DNA of 64,000 bases from Hyphomicrobium denitrificans ATCC 51888 (lineage in GTDB: Bacteria > Pseudomonadota > Alphaproteobacteria > Rhizobiales > Hyphomicrobiaceae): the NCBI RefSeq assembly GCF_000143145.1, contig NC_014313.1, forward strand, positions 3,286,001 through 3,350,000. Direction: 5' to 3'. The position numbers were made by a program, and so were the translations under genes. Below, in pieces: positions 17,927 through 28,760 of the stretch. Under the pieces are notes generated by a model that was given only the letters and a program-made list of their open reading frames with translations, was not told the origin of the DNA and searched no databases. Position 1 is the first letter of the stretch. Each line of letters begins with the position of its first letter.

Positions 17927-18033
17927 CTGCTTCGTCCTTTTGAGGCTCGGTTGCCTATCGAGGTCTCGGGATGACGCGCACGGTCGAGATCAAAAAAATG
18001 CCCGATTGGTTCGGCCATGTGCTGACTGAGACC

Positions 18034-18933
18034 TTACGCGCGCAAGATATCAATTAGTGTACGGCCGAGAGCAGCGGGACTTGGCGAAATGGCGATGCCT
18101 GCGGCCTGCATCGCCGCGAGCTTGTCTTCCGCCTTGCCCTTGCCGCCGGAGATGATCGCGCCCGCGTGACCCATGCGCCGTCCGGGCGGCGCGGTTACGC
18201 CGGCGATGAATCCGGCCATCGGTTTCTTTCTGCCTTTGCGAGCTTCCCGCGTCAGAAATTCCGAAGCATCTTCCTCGGCGGAACCGCCGATTTCGCCGAT
18301 CATAATGATCGATTGTGTTTCATCGTCCGACAGGAAGAGGTCGAGGACGTCGATGAATTCGGTGCCTTTCACCGGATCGCCGCCGATGCCAACAGCGGTC
18401 GTCTGACCAAGGCCGACGTCCGTCGTCTGCTTCACTGCCTCATATGTGAGGGTTCCCGAACGGGATACAATGCCGACGCTGCCGTGCTTGAAGATGTTTC
18501 CGGGCATGATGCCGATCTTGCATTGATCGGGCGTCAGGATGCCGGGGCAGTTCGGTCCGACGAGTCGCGATTTCGATCCATCGAGAGCGCGCTTGACGCG
18601 CACCATGTCCATCACCGGAATGCCCTCGGTGATGCAAACGATCAGCGGCACTTCCGCGTCGATCGCTTCCAGGATCGCGTCAGCGGCGAACGGGGGCGGC
18701 ACATAGATCGACGACGCCGTGGCGCCGGTCCTGGCGACCGCTTCCGCCACGCTGTCGAAAAGAGGCACGTCGGCAAGCTCGGCGTCGGGGTGCTTGCTGC
18801 CGCCCTTACCGGGGGTTACGCCGCCGACGATCTTCGTCCCGTAGGCCCGCGCCTGCTTCGTGTGAAACGTGCCTTGGCTGCCTGTTATGCCCTGGCAGAT
18901 GACCTTCGTCGCCTTGTCGACCAGAATTGACAT
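18034..18933 (-). CDS. sucD: Succinyl-CoA synthetase alpha subunit
   Basis: With SucC it converts succinyl-CoA to succinate with substrate-level phosphorylation. The 299-residue protein shows the CoA-binding Rossmann motif [16 protein letters not shown] (~13-28), GGVTPGKGG, the GPNCPGI segment (~125), a [12 protein letters not shown] loop (~190), and the phosphohistidine loop [15 protein letters not shown] (His in the ~240s). It is separated from sucC by 111 bases and from sucA by 107, wider gaps than usual for these genes. GGGGACGGA precedes the ATG at 18933. Confidence 0.97.
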   Translation of the reverse strand: MSILVDKATKVICQGITGSQGTFHTKQARAYGTKIVGGVTPGKGGSKHPDAELADVPLFDSVAEAVARTGATASSIYVPPPFAADAILEAIDAEVPLIVCITEGIPVMDMVRVKRALDGSKSRLVGPNCPGILTPDQCKIGIMPGNIFKHGSVGIVSRSGTLTYEAVKQTTDVGLGQTTAVGIGGDPVKGTEFIDVLDLFLSDDETQSIIMIGEIGGSAEEDASEFLTREARKGRKKPMAGFIAGVTAPPGRRMGHAGAIISGGKGKAEDKLAAMQAAGIAISPSPAALGRTLIDILRA

Positions 18934-19044
18934 TCCGTCCCCGCATTGACTGTCTTTTTGAGGCTCGGAATGTCGCGCATCTTTTGCGGTGCAGCAAGAC
19001 CAACTATCGTGCCAATGCGAGATATTTCGGCATTCCGGCGAAGA

Positions 19045-20244
19045 TCAGGCGACCTGTTTCAACTCGTCGGTGATCTTTTTGGCGGCATCCGCAAGGTCGT
19101 CGGCGGGAATGATCTTGAGACCCGACTCCTTTAGGATTTTCTTACCCAGATCGACGTTGGTGCCTTCAAGGCGCACGACGAGGGGCACTTTGATGTCCAT
19201 TTCGCGGGCCGCCGCGATCACGCCTTCCGCGATGATGTCACAACGCATGATGCCGCCGAAGATATTGACCAGGATGCCCTTCACGGACGGGTCGGCGAGG
19301 ATGATCTTGAAGGCTTCGCGCACCTTTTCCTTCGACGCACCGCCGCCGACGTCGAGGAAGTTGGCGGGCTCCGCACCATAAAGCTTGATGATGTCCATCG
19401 TCGCCATTGCGAGGCCGGCACCGTTGACGAGGCAGCCGATGTTGCCGTCGAGCTTGACGAACGCGAGGTCGTGCTTCGAGGCTTCGATCTCGGTCTGATC
19501 TTCTTCGCCGAGGTCGCGCAGCTCGACGATTTCGGGGTGCCGATAAAGGGCGTTGGAGTCGAAATTCATCTTGCCGTCGAGGCAGATGAGCTTGCCGTCC
19601 TTGGTGACGACCAGCGGATTGATCTCGAGCAGACTCATGTCCTTCTCGACGACCATGCGGTAGAGGTTCTCGACGAGCTTGCCCGCCGCCTTCACCTGAT
19701 CACCCTTGAGGCCCAGCGCGAAGGCAACCTTGCGGCCGTGAAACGGCTGATAGCCGGTGGCGGGATCGATCGTCAGAGTGTGAATTTTTTCCGGCGTTTC
19801 GTGCGCGACGTCTTCGATGTTCATGCCGCCCGCCTGGCTGACGATGAAGGCGACACGCGACGTCGAACGATCGACGAGCGCGGAGAGATAAAGCTCGCGA
19901 TCGATCGCGGAGCCGTCCTCGATATAGAGCCGATTGACGACGCGCCCGGCGTTTCCGGTCTGGACCGTGACGAGCGTTTTACCCAGCATCTGCTCGGCGA
20001 ATTCCTTCACCTCGTCGATCGATTTGGCGAGGCGAACCCCGCCTTTGTCGCCTGCAGACGCTTCAAGGAATTTGCCTTTGCCGCGGCCTCCGGCATGAAT
20101 TTGCGCTTTGACCACCCACACCGGCCCGGGAAGTTTCTTCGCCGCTTCAACCGCTTCGGCGACCGAGAACGCCGCGAAACCGTTCGGCGTCGGGACGCCA
20201 TAGGCGCGATACAGCTCTTTGGCCTGATATTCGTGGATGTTCAT
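19045..20244 (-). CDS. sucC: Succinyl-CoA synthetase beta subunit
   Basis: The ATP-grasp subunit of succinyl-CoA synthetase. The 399-residue protein begins [18 protein letters not shown]; the ATP-grasp part contains [18 protein letters not shown] (~43-60), and the C-terminal CoA-ligase domain has [16 protein letters not shown] (~210), [20 protein letters not shown] (~265) and a GGxxxCD-like motif (FGGIMRCD, ~330). It is the first of the sucCDAB-lpdA run and starts at ATG 20244. The opposite strand carries a divergent oxygenase gene, so the 203-base gap 20245-20447 should hold both promoters. Confidence 0.97.
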   Translation of the reverse strand: MNIHEYQAKELYRAYGVPTPNGFAAFSVAEAVEAAKKLPGPVWVVKAQIHAGGRGKGKFLEASAGDKGGVRLAKSIDEVKEFAEQMLGKTLVTVQTGNAGRVVNRLYIEDGSAIDRELYLSALVDRSTSRVAFIVSQAGGMNIEDVAHETPEKIHTLTIDPATGYQPFHGRKVAFALGLKGDQVKAAGKLVENLYRMVVEKDMSLLEINPLVVTKDGKLICLDGKMNFDSNALYRHPEIVELRDLGEEDQTEIEASKHDLAFVKLDGNIGCLVNGAGLAMATMDIIKLYGAEPANFLDVGGGASKEKVREAFKIILADPSVKGILVNIFGGIMRCDIIAEGVIAAAREMDIKVPLVVRLEGTNVDLGKKILKESGLKIIPADDLADAAKKITDELKQVA

Positions 20245-20447
20245 GCTTGGACTCCATTCCGCAGCAAATTTTGAGAATTTGGCACACGCATTTTACCGCG
20301 CACGCCGTGATTAGGCCGCTTTTTCGGCCAGTAAAATCGATGTTGGCGCCTGGTCCCTGCAGTTTCGGACCGGCGTCCTATGAGGCGCATTCGGCACCGC
20401 CGCGAATCCAGTTGGAAGAATGGGATGGTCTGCAACGGGAGATATTC

Positions 20448-21092
20448 ATGTCTCAGGAATTTGCATGCATCGACATCGAAAGCTTGAAATCCGCGCGCAC
20501 AGGGCACGATCCTTATAACTTCCTCATCGGCGAGAACTTCATTCGACCGCAGGCGATAAAGCCTTTGAAGGCCGACTATCCGGATCTTAGAGAACCCGGC
20601 TTCTTCACCGAGGCCGACGTCGGCAGCGGCGCGCACGGAGAGTTCGCGAAGCTGCTGCAAGATCTCAAAAGCCCCGAGGTGTCGGAGATCGTTTCCGAGA
20701 AGCTCGATATCGATCTCGTCGACAAACCTAAGATGATTACGATCCGCCGCGTCTCGCAGGCGAAAGACGGCCGCATCCACACGGATGGAGAAGCCAAGAT
20801 CGCGACCATGCTGACGTACCTGAACGACAAATGGGACGGCACGGCCGCCGGCTGCCTTCGCGTCCTGCGCAATGGCAAGGACTTCGAAGACTATGTCGAG
20901 CAAATCAGCCCTTTGACCGGAACGGTGTTCGCCTTCCGCCGGTCCGACTGTTCCTGGCATGGCCACACGCCTTTCGTCGGCGAGCGCCGCGTCGTCCAAA
21001 TGACGTGGCTTCGCAGTGAAGAAGATGTCGCCCGGAAGGAAAGACGCGGTTCCCTGTCCCACAGCCTGAAGAAGATCTTTCATTTCGGCTGA
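20448..21092 (+). CDS. 2OG-Fe(II) oxygenase family protein
   Basis: Such enzymes hydroxylate or otherwise oxidise a substrate while converting 2-oxoglutarate to succinate. The 214-residue protein has the H-x-D iron motif His111-Thr-Asp113, a distal His (161 or 163, in SWHGHTPF) and Arg170/171 to bind 2-oxoglutarate, inside a jelly-roll strand pattern like prolyl-4-hydroxylase homologues. I chose ATG 20448 because GGGAG lies 6-7 bases upstream; the open frame to 20247 has no supporting features. It stands alone on the plus strand between sucC and mdh. The substrate is unknown. Confidence 0.8.
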   Translation: MSQEFACIDIESLKSARTGHDPYNFLIGENFIRPQAIKPLKADYPDLREPGFFTEADVGSGAHGEFAKLLQDLKSPEVSEIVSEKLDIDLVDKPKMITIRRVSQAKDGRIHTDGEAKIATMLTYLNDKWDGTAAGCLRVLRNGKDFEDYVEQISPLTGTVFAFRRSDCSWHGHTPFVGERRVVQMTWLRSEEDVARKERRGSLSHSLKKIFHFG

Positions 21093-21157
21093 AGCGAACG
21101 CTTGCGCGTTCGCGTGACCGTGCCTGAGGCGGATCGCGTGCACAGCGCGCTCCGCCC

Positions 21158-22192
<1,035 letters not shown>

Positions 22193-22289
22193 CTAATCAA
22201 GTTCGTTGGCGGCTCAAAGGCAAGCCGCAACTTTGGTATCAAACCGATTGCAGCGGACATACGACGCCCACATTGCATCAATGAATAAA

Positions 22290-22325
22290 TTCAGTGCCTG
22301 GTTCAGTGTCTGGTTCAGTGTCTGG
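22290..22325. repeat. Three tandem 12-bp repeats across the zapE stop codon
   Basis: TTCAGTG[C/T]CTGG is repeated three times (22290, 22302, 22314). The repeat nearest the gene contains the TGA stop of zapE. Because the unit is a multiple of three, each unit carries the same in-frame TGA, so the gene has three stops in series. Confidence 0.8.
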
Positions 22326-23418
22326 CCCGGCCGCCCGAATGACCCGCAAGATAGGCCTCCGAGCGCATTTCTGTGAGGCGCGACGCCGTGCGCTGGAACG
22401 CTTCCGATCCGCTCCCCTCCGGATAGAGGGCGGACGGCTCGGCGGCGGCGGACGCGATCAAACAGATACGGCTGTCGTAAAGGGAGTCGACCAGGTTGAT
22501 GAACCGCCGCGCCACGTCGCGACGTTCCGGCGTCAAAACCGGGATGTCGTCGATGATGACCGTGTGAAAGGCGTGGGCGATATGGAGATAATCGTTGGCG
22601 CCGAGCGGACGATTGCAAAGTTCATCGAAGCTGAAGCGCGCGACACCGACGGACGCCAGCGGAACGACGAGCTTCCGTCCCTTGACCTCGAGGGTTTGGG
22701 GTTTTCCCGGATGCTTGCCGGTGAGGCGGTCCCAGTGGGCATCGAGCGACGCGCGCGCGACGGCATCGGCGGGATAAAAATAGAGCTGCGCGCCTGACAG
22801 CTTGTCGAGCCGGAAATCTTTCTCGGACTGCAACTCGACCACATCCATGTGTGCGCCGATAAGATCAATGAACGGGAGAAAGAGCTGGCGGTTGAGGCCG
22901 TTTTTATAGAGGTCCGATGGCCGCGCATTCGACGTCGCGACGACGGTCACGCCAGCTGCGAAAAGATTTTGAAACAGACGGCCGAGGATCATCGCGTCGG
23001 CGATATCGGAAACGTGCATCTCATCGAAGCATAAGAGACGCGCCTCGCGTGCGATGGCGCTCGCGACATGCGGGATCGGATCGCCGGGCGTCTCGTCTCG
23101 CGCCGCGCCGATGCGATCGTGTACGTCGGCCATGAACTCGTGAAAGTGCGCGCGCCGCTTCGGTTCGAATTCGATGGTCTCGAAAAAAAGGTCCATCAGC
23201 ATGGTCTTGCCACGGCCGACGGCGCCCCAGACGTAGAGCCCTTTCGGGGTCTCGGAGGATCTTCCGAGCAGACGCGAGAATACACTGCGGTTGCGATGGC
23301 TGGCGACGAGGCTCGCCTGCAATTCGTCGAGCCGGGCTGCGAGGAAAGCCTGCGCCGGATCGGGCTCGATCTCGTGCTCCGCCAGACGTTGTCGGTAACC
23401 GTCGATAATCGTGCCCAT
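22315..23418 (-). CDS. zapE: AFG1-type ATPase, cell division protein ZapE
   Basis: ZapE is a peripheral AAA-like ATPase linked to Z-ring function in E. coli; the mitochondrial homologue is AFG1/LACE1. The protein has Walker A GAVGRGKTMLMDLFFE, Walker B RLLCFDEMHV, sensor 1 VVATSNARPSDLYKNGLNR and the C-terminal SFDELCNRPLGANDYL block. About 367 residues result from ATG 23418 (MGTIIDGYRQRLAEHEI); ATG at 23439 and 23475 in the same frame are alternatives, and no ribosome-binding site is decisive. Location upstream of mdh is conserved in Rhizobiales. Confidence 0.9.
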   Translation of the reverse strand: MGTIIDGYRQRLAEHEIEPDPAQAFLAARLDELQASLVASHRNRSVFSRLLGRSSETPKGLYVWGAVGRGKTMLMDLFFETIEFEPKRRAHFHEFMADVHDRIGAARDETPGDPIPHVASAIAREARLLCFDEMHVSDIADAMILGRLFQNLFAAGVTVVATSNARPSDLYKNGLNRQLFLPFIDLIGAHMDVVELQSEKDFRLDKLSGAQLYFYPADAVARASLDAHWDRLTGKHPGKPQTLEVKGRKLVVPLASVGVARFSFDELCNRPLGANDYLHIAHAFHTVIIDDIPVLTPERRDVARRFINLVDSLYDSRICLIASAAAEPSALYPEGSGSEAFQRTASRLTEMRSEAYLAGHSGGRARH

Positions 23419-23713
23419 GCGCCCAGCCCAAATTGCCATGCCTCGGTAGTCGGGATGATGCTCGGCACGCAACACCGGGCGGGCTCCGCCGGTGTGAGGG
23501 GTGCGCGACCGAATGTCACCTCTGCGACGAACGGTGGAACCAAGGGCGCCGAAAAGCGCCGTCGGCTGAGGTTTTCAGACATCCGTCGCCCAAAAATGCA
23601 CTACTGCGTTGCAGCAAGTCCTTGTTGCTTCGCACAAATTAAGCATCATTTCCCAATAGATTACGAGGGCTTGGCGACCCGGCGGCGCCGAGCTCCGACT
23701 TAAGAGGCTAGTC

Positions 23714-24310
23714 ATGCTTGATGATGCTCACGTCGAAAGCGACGCGCATTTTGGATTTATTCGGCGTCTCCTCGCCAGCGAAAGCTATCTGTTCAGGGAT
23801 CACCTGCAGCGGCTCGACGGCGACGCGCGCCATCGCCGGTTCGGTCATGACGTTTCAGATGCCTTCATCGCAACCTATGCGGCGCACGCTAGCGACTTCG
23901 GAAACGTGACGTTCGGATATTTCGTCGACGGCGTCGTTCGCGGCGTTGCCGAATTGCGTCCCGGCACTTTGATGCGCGAGGCAAATGCCGAAGTTGCATT
24001 CTCGGTCGAAAGAGCGTTCGCCAATCGCGGTATCGCAACGCAATTGATGGGGCGCGTCATTCGCACTGCACGCAATCGCGGCTACAGCCACCTCACACTC
24101 GTCTGCATGCCAAGCAATGCGAAGATGCAGGCGATCGCGCGTCACTACGGTGCCGACCTCAAGATCGAGGATGGATCCATCTTCGCCGACATCGTTCCCA
24201 ATCGCGCTGATTACAGATCGCTTGTCGCCGACATGATCGATGAGCCGATGACATACTTGCACTCGGCGCTCGACATGCAGGCGCGCATCAACGGAGTGAA
24301 GCCGTTTTGA
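23714..24310 (+). CDS. GNAT family N-acetyltransferase
   Basis: A 198-residue protein with the GNAT acetyl-CoA site: VAELRPG (strand 4), then AFSVERAFANRGIATQLMGRVI (~95-116), in which an N-R-G-I-A-T loop stands in for the Q/R-x-x-G-x-G/A pyrophosphate motif, and the later segment NRGYSHLTLVCMPSNAKMQAIARHYGA. The N-terminal half (HRRFGHDVSDAFIATYAAHAS) is as in acetyltransferases annotated near basic metabolism in alphaproteobacteria. The acceptor substrate is unknown. It begins at ATG 23714 after a 238-base gap from the zapE upstream region, which holds no gene I can support. Confidence 0.85.
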   Translation: MLDDAHVESDAHFGFIRRLLASESYLFRDHLQRLDGDARHRRFGHDVSDAFIATYAAHASDFGNVTFGYFVDGVVRGVAELRPGTLMREANAEVAFSVERAFANRGIATQLMGRVIRTARNRGYSHLTLVCMPSNAKMQAIARHYGADLKIEDGSIFADIVPNRADYRSLVADMIDEPMTYLHSALDMQARINGVKPF

Positions 24311-24574
24311 TCCGTTCACGGCGCAACGGGACGGCGAAAGCGCGAATCGTGATTCGAAATTGGGAATCAAAAATCGGGGAAATTCGCATCTCCCAATCTC
24401 CCGAAAGGGGAATAGGGCGGCGAAAATAAGAAAAATTGCGACATTTACGCAACAATTCGCGTTAATAAACTCCTTTTTATGCGATATATCAAACTTCTTT
24501 GTCTACAAACTTCGCGAATTTGCTCATGTTTGTTGAGTTCGAGCTGATTCGAACTCTAGAGGGAGACTAAACCT

Positions 24575-24691
24575 ATGGCTAAAGCAGCTAAGAAGGCACC
24601 TGCGAAGAGAAAGAAGCCGGTCGCGAAGAAAGCCGCCAAGAAGACGGTTCGCAAGGCAGTGAAGAAGACGGCGAAGCGCAAAGCCGCCTAA
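24575..24691 (+). CDS. Histone H1-like lysine/alanine-rich small protein
   Basis: A 38-residue protein made almost only of Lys, Ala, Arg, Pro, Thr and Val (begins MAKAAKKAPAKRK, ends KTAKRKAA). It has the KKxxKK/PAK style of eukaryotic H1 tails and bacterial Hc1-like proteins; such proteins bind DNA non-specifically and compact the nucleoid or tune expression. ATG 24575 has AGAGGGAGAC 9 bases upstream. A 264-base AT-rich gap (24311-24574) precedes it, unusually long here, and a terminator follows at 24777. The short length and biased code make it easy to overlook. DNA binding is inferred from composition. Confidence 0.75.
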   Translation: MAKAAKKAPAKRKKPVAKKAAKKTVRKAVKKTAKRKAA

Positions 24692-24776
24692 TTCGGATTG
24701 GTACTCCCGGGTTCCGGATTGGGCATTCGAGCTTGGGAGTAAACCGATTACCGGCACTTCGGTGTCCAATACTTTC

Positions 24777-24821
24777 AAATGGTCGGCGACAGCGATTAGC
24801 GTCACCGGCCATTTCTTTTTT
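24777..24821 (+). terminator. Rho-independent terminator after the histone-like gene
   Basis: AAATGG (24777-24782) pairs with CCATTT (24809-24814), continued inward by CGG/CCG and GAC/GTC with one wobble and one mismatch, and followed by CTTTTTT. It lies 86 bases past the stop of the histone-like gene. Confidence 0.6.
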
Positions 24822-24863
24822 CAGAGCCGCTTCGAACAGATTTTGAGACGTTGCCGGGCCGCC

Positions 24864-25258
24864 CTATTCGGGCAAATGGGTCACCGCTTCGATGTTGTGA
24901 CCGTCCGGGTCCAGAACGAAAGCGCCGTAATAATTCTCATGATAATGGGGTCTTAGGCCCGGCGGGCCGTTGTCACGGCCGCCTGCGGTGAGCGCTGCTT
25001 CGTAAAAAGCTTGAACCTGTTCGCGGCTGGTCGCGGCGAACGCCACATGTAGACGGCCTTTTAGCGGCGATCCTGTCCCGATCCAGAATTGGGGCCGTTG
25101 ACGCCCGAACCCGGCGTAGCCGTCGGCGCCGTCCTCCGACAGGCTCACTTCCTTCAGCATCACGATGCCAAGCGGCGCCAGGGACTGCTTATAGAACGCG
25201 AGAGAGAGCGCCCATAATCGGTGATGGGGAAGCCGATGTGATCGAGGATGTCCTGCAT
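24864..25258 (-). pseudogene. VOC/glyoxalase-fold protein, frameshifted
   Basis: The minus strand encodes a start MQDILDHIGFPITDYGRSL from ATG 25258, then the frame changes and continues FYKQSLAPLGIVMLKEV to the normal C-terminal part with FWIGTG, HVAFAA and FVLDPDGHNIEAVTH. Together they make one vicinal-oxygen-chelate (glyoxalase/bleomycin-resistance) domain. The total span is 395 bases, one short of 132 codons, which points to loss of a single base in or next to the CTCTCTC tract near 25200. It is either a recent pseudogene or a base-call error. The metal ligands His8, His in HVAF and Glu in IEAV are all present across the two frames. Confidence 0.8.
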
Positions 25259-25305
25259 GGCATGACCTTTCTCTGATCCGGCGCGCTCAGCCCATCTTCA
25301 ATGCT

Positions 25306-26085
25306 TCAGACGCGGCGTTCGACCATCAGTTTTTTCAGCTCCGCAATCGCCTTGGCGGGCGACAGACCCTTTGGGCAGGCCTTGGCGCAATTCATGATCG
25401 TGTGGCAGCGATAGAGGCGGAACGGGTCTTCGAGATTGTCGAGACGCTCGCCCGTCGCTTCGTCACGGCTGTCGATGACCCAGCGATAGGCCTGCAGAAG
25501 GATCGCGGGGCCGAGGTAGCGATCGGAATTCCACCAGTAGCTTGGGCACGACGTCGAGCAGCACGCGCACAGAATGCATTCGTAGAGACCGTCAAGCTTG
25601 CTGCGATCATCGCGCGACTGCTTCCATTCCTTCGGCGGCGTCGCGGTGTCGGTCTTGAGCCACGGTTCGATCGAGCGGTGCTGCGCGTAGAAGTTGGTCA
25701 GGTCGGGAACCAGATCCTTCACGACCTCGAGATGGGGCAGCGGATAGACCTTCACCGGACCTTTGATGTCGTCCATGCCCTTGAGGCAGGCGAGCGTATT
25801 CGTGCCGTCGATGTTCATCGCGCAGGAGCCGCAGATGCCTTCGCGGCAGGAACGGCGGAACGTCAGCGTCGGGTCGATCTCGTTCTTAATCTTGATCAGC
25901 GCGTCGAGCACCATCGGCCCGCACTGCTTGCGATCAACCTGATAGGTGTCGATGCGAGGATTTTCGCTGTCGTCCGGATTCCAGCGATAAATGCGAAATT
26001 CTTTCCAGTCGCCTTCGCGGTCGGGCTGGTTCCAGGTTTTGCCGCGCGTGAGCTTGGAATTTTTCGGAAGTGTGAGCTGAACCAT
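25306..26085 (-). CDS. sdhB: Succinate dehydrogenase iron-sulfur subunit
   Basis: Carries electrons from SdhA to quinone. The 259-residue protein has the plant-type [2Fe-2S] ligands in [15 protein letters not shown] and the later TLAC (~80-105), then the bacterial ferredoxin-type clusters in [16 protein letters not shown] (~170-185) and [17 protein letters not shown] (~225-245). It is last in the sdhCDA-x-sdhB run and is separated from sdhA by an unknown gene. It starts at 26085 ([12 protein letters not shown]). Confidence 0.97.
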   Translation of the reverse strand: MVQLTLPKNSKLTRGKTWNQPDREGDWKEFRIYRWNPDDSENPRIDTYQVDRKQCGPMVLDALIKIKNEIDPTLTFRRSCREGICGSCAMNIDGTNTLACLKGMDDIKGPVKVYPLPHLEVVKDLVPDLTNFYAQHRSIEPWLKTDTATPPKEWKQSRDDRSKLDGLYECILCACCSTSCPSYWWNSDRYLGPAILLQAYRWVIDSRDEATGERLDNLEDPFRLYRCHTIMNCAKACPKGLSPAKAIAELKKLMVERRV

Positions 26086-26223
26086 GTGATTGCCGAATGA
26101 CCGCGTGACGAGAAAAGATCGCCACGACAGAAGCGCCTATCGGGCCACCCTGTCAACGGCAGCGCTCGTCGCGGGAGGCCGTTCTTTGGTGCCTAAAGCC
26201 GATCGGCTTTTCAGCGAAGCGCG

Positions 26224-26823
26224 TTAAGCAGGCTTCTGATACGTCTTGAGCTCGGCCACCAAGGCGACCAGACGCTCGGCGATGTCCGCGCCCGTGTCGA
26301 CGGCCGCGCGCAGCGTCACGCGCGTCTGAAGGACGGTGTTGAGACGATCCTGCTGCTCGCCGAAGGCAAAGAAGATCTCTTCCGGCGCGTCGATGTCGCC
26401 GTCTTCGATCGAGGTCATCACGTCGAACGCGTTCTGAGCGGCGAGAACCAGCATCGATGCGATATCGTTCATGAGTTGCAGGTAGAGGCGTTGCGCATCG
26501 GCGCGGATGCGCTGCCCGTGCACGCCGAACTTCAACGGAGCGGAGGCCTGGCCGCCTTCACCCGCGAAGACGCGCGGATGACGCTGGAAGCGGCGGAAAA
26601 TCTCGGCGAGCCCCATGCAGCACGTTTCCAGATCGCGGAGCGCGGCGGACGTCTTGCGTTTCGTTCGCGTACGCGTCGCGAGCTTTCCCTCGCCCGACCA
26701 GTTGATCGCCGCGATCGAGGTTATCGCGCCCAGCGCCGCGAGCGCGGGCAGCACGGCCGCGAACGGATCGGGCGGCATACGGGTGTCGGATTCATCGACC
26801 GGTTCGGATGTGGACTTGCTCAA
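26224..26823 (-). CDS. Hypothetical protein between sdhA and sdhB
   Basis: I recognise no family. The protein has a hydrophobic N-terminal segment (PFAAVLPALAALGAITSIAAI, split here as residues ~18-38) that may be a membrane anchor, then a helical domain (~60-199) with a basic start TRTRTKRK, a Cys pair (LETCCMG) and regular heptads (FAFGEQQDRLNTVLQTRVTLRAAVDTGADIAERLVALVAEL, described by position ~140-190). The start is chosen as TTG 26823 because GAGGAG lies 11 bases upstream; ATG 26853 is possible. Its place inside the sdh operon suggests a role in assembly or regulation, which is only an inference from context. Confidence 0.6.
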   Translation of the reverse strand: MSKSTSEPVDESDTRMPPDPFAAVLPALAALGAITSIAAINWSGEGKLATRTRTKRKTSAALRDLETCCMGLAEIFRRFQRHPRVFAGEGGQASAPLKFGVHGQRIRADAQRLYLQLMNDIASMLVLAAQNAFDVMTSIEDGDIDAPEEIFFAFGEQQDRLNTVLQTRVTLRAAVDTGADIAERLVALVAELKTYQKPA

Positions 26824-26908
26824 TGGATGCGGCTCCTCAAGGCGCCGCACCATACCGCGTCTTCATGGCGACGCGCTATTTCTACCCGCCGCACGCATAA
26901 CGAAACGA

Positions 26909-28756
26909 TCAATAAACGCGTGCTTTCGGTTCGATGTACTTGACTTCGTTGGTCATCGTCCGGGTGTGCACGGGCCGCTCGTCGAGCTTCACCGTCTTCG
27001 TGGCGTAGTCCGCCCAGGCGAGCGTGTGCTTCATCCAGTTGACGTCATCGCGCTTGGGATAGTCTTCGCGTGCGTGCGCGCCGCGGCTTTCCTTGCGATT
27101 TTCGGCGCCGGTAACCGTCACGGCGGCTTGCGCGATGAGGTTATCGAACTCGAGCGTTTCGACGAGATCGGAATTCCAGATCAGCGACCGGTCGGTGACG
27201 GAAATATCCGCCGCGTCGCGCCAGACGGCGGCGATCTTTTCGACGCCTTCTTTCAGAACCGGACCATCGCGGAAGACGGCGCAGTTCGCCTGCATTGTTT
27301 TCTGCATGCGCAGGCGGAGCGCCGAGGTCGGCGTCGATCCCTTCGCAAAGCGGAACCTGTCGAGCCGGTCGAGGATCTTGTCGTCGGCGTCCTTCGGCAG
27401 TTCCGTCTGCATCGCGCCGGTTTCGATCGTCTCGGCGCAACGAAGACCCGCCGCGCGGCCGAAGACCACGAGGTCGATGAGCGAGTTCGAGCCGAGCCGG
27501 TTGGCGCCATGCACCGAGACGCACGCGGCCTCGCCGATCGCCATCAATCCCGGCACGACATGATCGGGATTGCCGTCTTTCTTGGTCAGAACCTCGCCGT
27601 GATAGTTCGTCGGAATGCCGCCCATGTTGTAGTGGACCGTCGGCAGCACGGGGATCGGCTGACGGCGCAGATCGACGCCCGCGAAGACCTTGGCGCTCTC
27701 TGTGATGCCAGGCAGGCGCTCGGCCAGGATCTTCGGATCGAGGTGGTCGAGATGCAGAAAGATATGATCGCCTTCGGCGCCGACGCCGCGGCCTTCGCGA
27801 ATTTCAACCGTCATCGAGCGCGAGACGACATCGCGGGATGCCAGATCCTTGGCGTGCGGCGCGTAGCGCTCCATGAAGCGCTCGCCTTTGGAATTCGTCA
27901 GATAACCGCCTTCGCCGCGTGCGCCTTCGGTAATCAGAACGCCCGCGCCGTAGATGCCGGTCGGGTGGAACTGCACGAACTCCATGTCCTGCAGCGGCAG
28001 TCCGGCGCGGAGCACCATGGCGTTGCCGTCACCGGTGCAGGTGTGCGCCGACGTGCATGAGAAATACGTGCGGCCATAGCCGCCGGTCGCGAGGATGGTT
28101 TTCTTGGCGCGGAAGCGGTGCAGCGTTCCGTCTTCGAGGCTCAGCGCGATGATTCCGCGGCAGGCGCCGTCGCGATCCATGATCAGATCGAGCGCGAAGT
28201 ATTCGACGAAGAATTCCGCCGCGTAGCGCAGTGACTGCCCATAAAGCGTGTGCAGCATCGCGTGGCCGGTACGGTCGGCGGCGGCGCAGGTGCGCTGTGC
28301 GGGCGGACCTTCGCCGAAGTCGGTCGTCATGCCGCCGAACGGGCGCTGATAGATCTTCCCGTCTTCGGTGCGCGAGAACGGCACGCCGTAGTGCTCGAGC
28401 TCGTACACGGCGGCCGGCGCGTGGCGGCAGAGATATTCGATCGCGTCCTGGTCTCCGAGCCAGTCGGAGCCCTTGACCGTATCGTACATGTGCCAGCGCC
28501 AATCATCCGGACCCATGTTGCCGAGGGCCGCCGCGACGCCGCCTTGCGCGGCAACGGTGTGCGAACGCGTCGGGAAAACCTTCGTCACGCACGCCGTTTT
28601 CAGTCCGGCTTCGGCGCAGCCGAGCGTGGCGCGCAGACCGGCGCCGCCCGCGCCGACGACAACCACGTCATATTGATGATCGACGATCGGATAGGCCTTG
28701 CCGCCGACAGCCGGTGCGGCCGAGGCTCCGTTCGTTTTGCCGTTCGTATTCGCCAT
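26909..28756 (-). CDS. sdhA: Succinate dehydrogenase flavoprotein subunit
   Basis: Oxidises succinate to fumarate with covalently bound FAD. The 615-residue protein has the dinucleotide motif [14 protein letters not shown] (~33-46), the flavinylation motif [18 protein letters not shown] (His in the ~60s), the [15 protein letters not shown] segment (~255), the catalytic Arg region [19 protein letters not shown] (~285), the [12 protein letters not shown] loop (~385) and [21 protein letters not shown] (~425). It is divided from sdhD by 4 bases and is co-directional with sdhCD. Confidence 0.98.
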   Translation of the reverse strand: MANTNGKTNGASAAPAVGGKAYPIVDHQYDVVVVGAGGAGLRATLGCAEAGLKTACVTKVFPTRSHTVAAQGGVAAALGNMGPDDWRWHMYDTVKGSDWLGDQDAIEYLCRHAPAAVYELEHYGVPFSRTEDGKIYQRPFGGMTTDFGEGPPAQRTCAAADRTGHAMLHTLYGQSLRYAAEFFVEYFALDLIMDRDGACRGIIALSLEDGTLHRFRAKKTILATGGYGRTYFSCTSAHTCTGDGNAMVLRAGLPLQDMEFVQFHPTGIYGAGVLITEGARGEGGYLTNSKGERFMERYAPHAKDLASRDVVSRSMTVEIREGRGVGAEGDHIFLHLDHLDPKILAERLPGITESAKVFAGVDLRRQPIPVLPTVHYNMGGIPTNYHGEVLTKKDGNPDHVVPGLMAIGEAACVSVHGANRLGSNSLIDLVVFGRAAGLRCAETIETGAMQTELPKDADDKILDRLDRFRFAKGSTPTSALRLRMQKTMQANCAVFRDGPVLKEGVEKIAAVWRDAADISVTDRSLIWNSDLVETLEFDNLIAQAAVTVTGAENRKESRGAHAREDYPKRDDVNWMKHTLAWADYATKTVKLDERPVHTRTMTNEVKYIEPKARVY

Positions 28757-28760
28757 GTCC

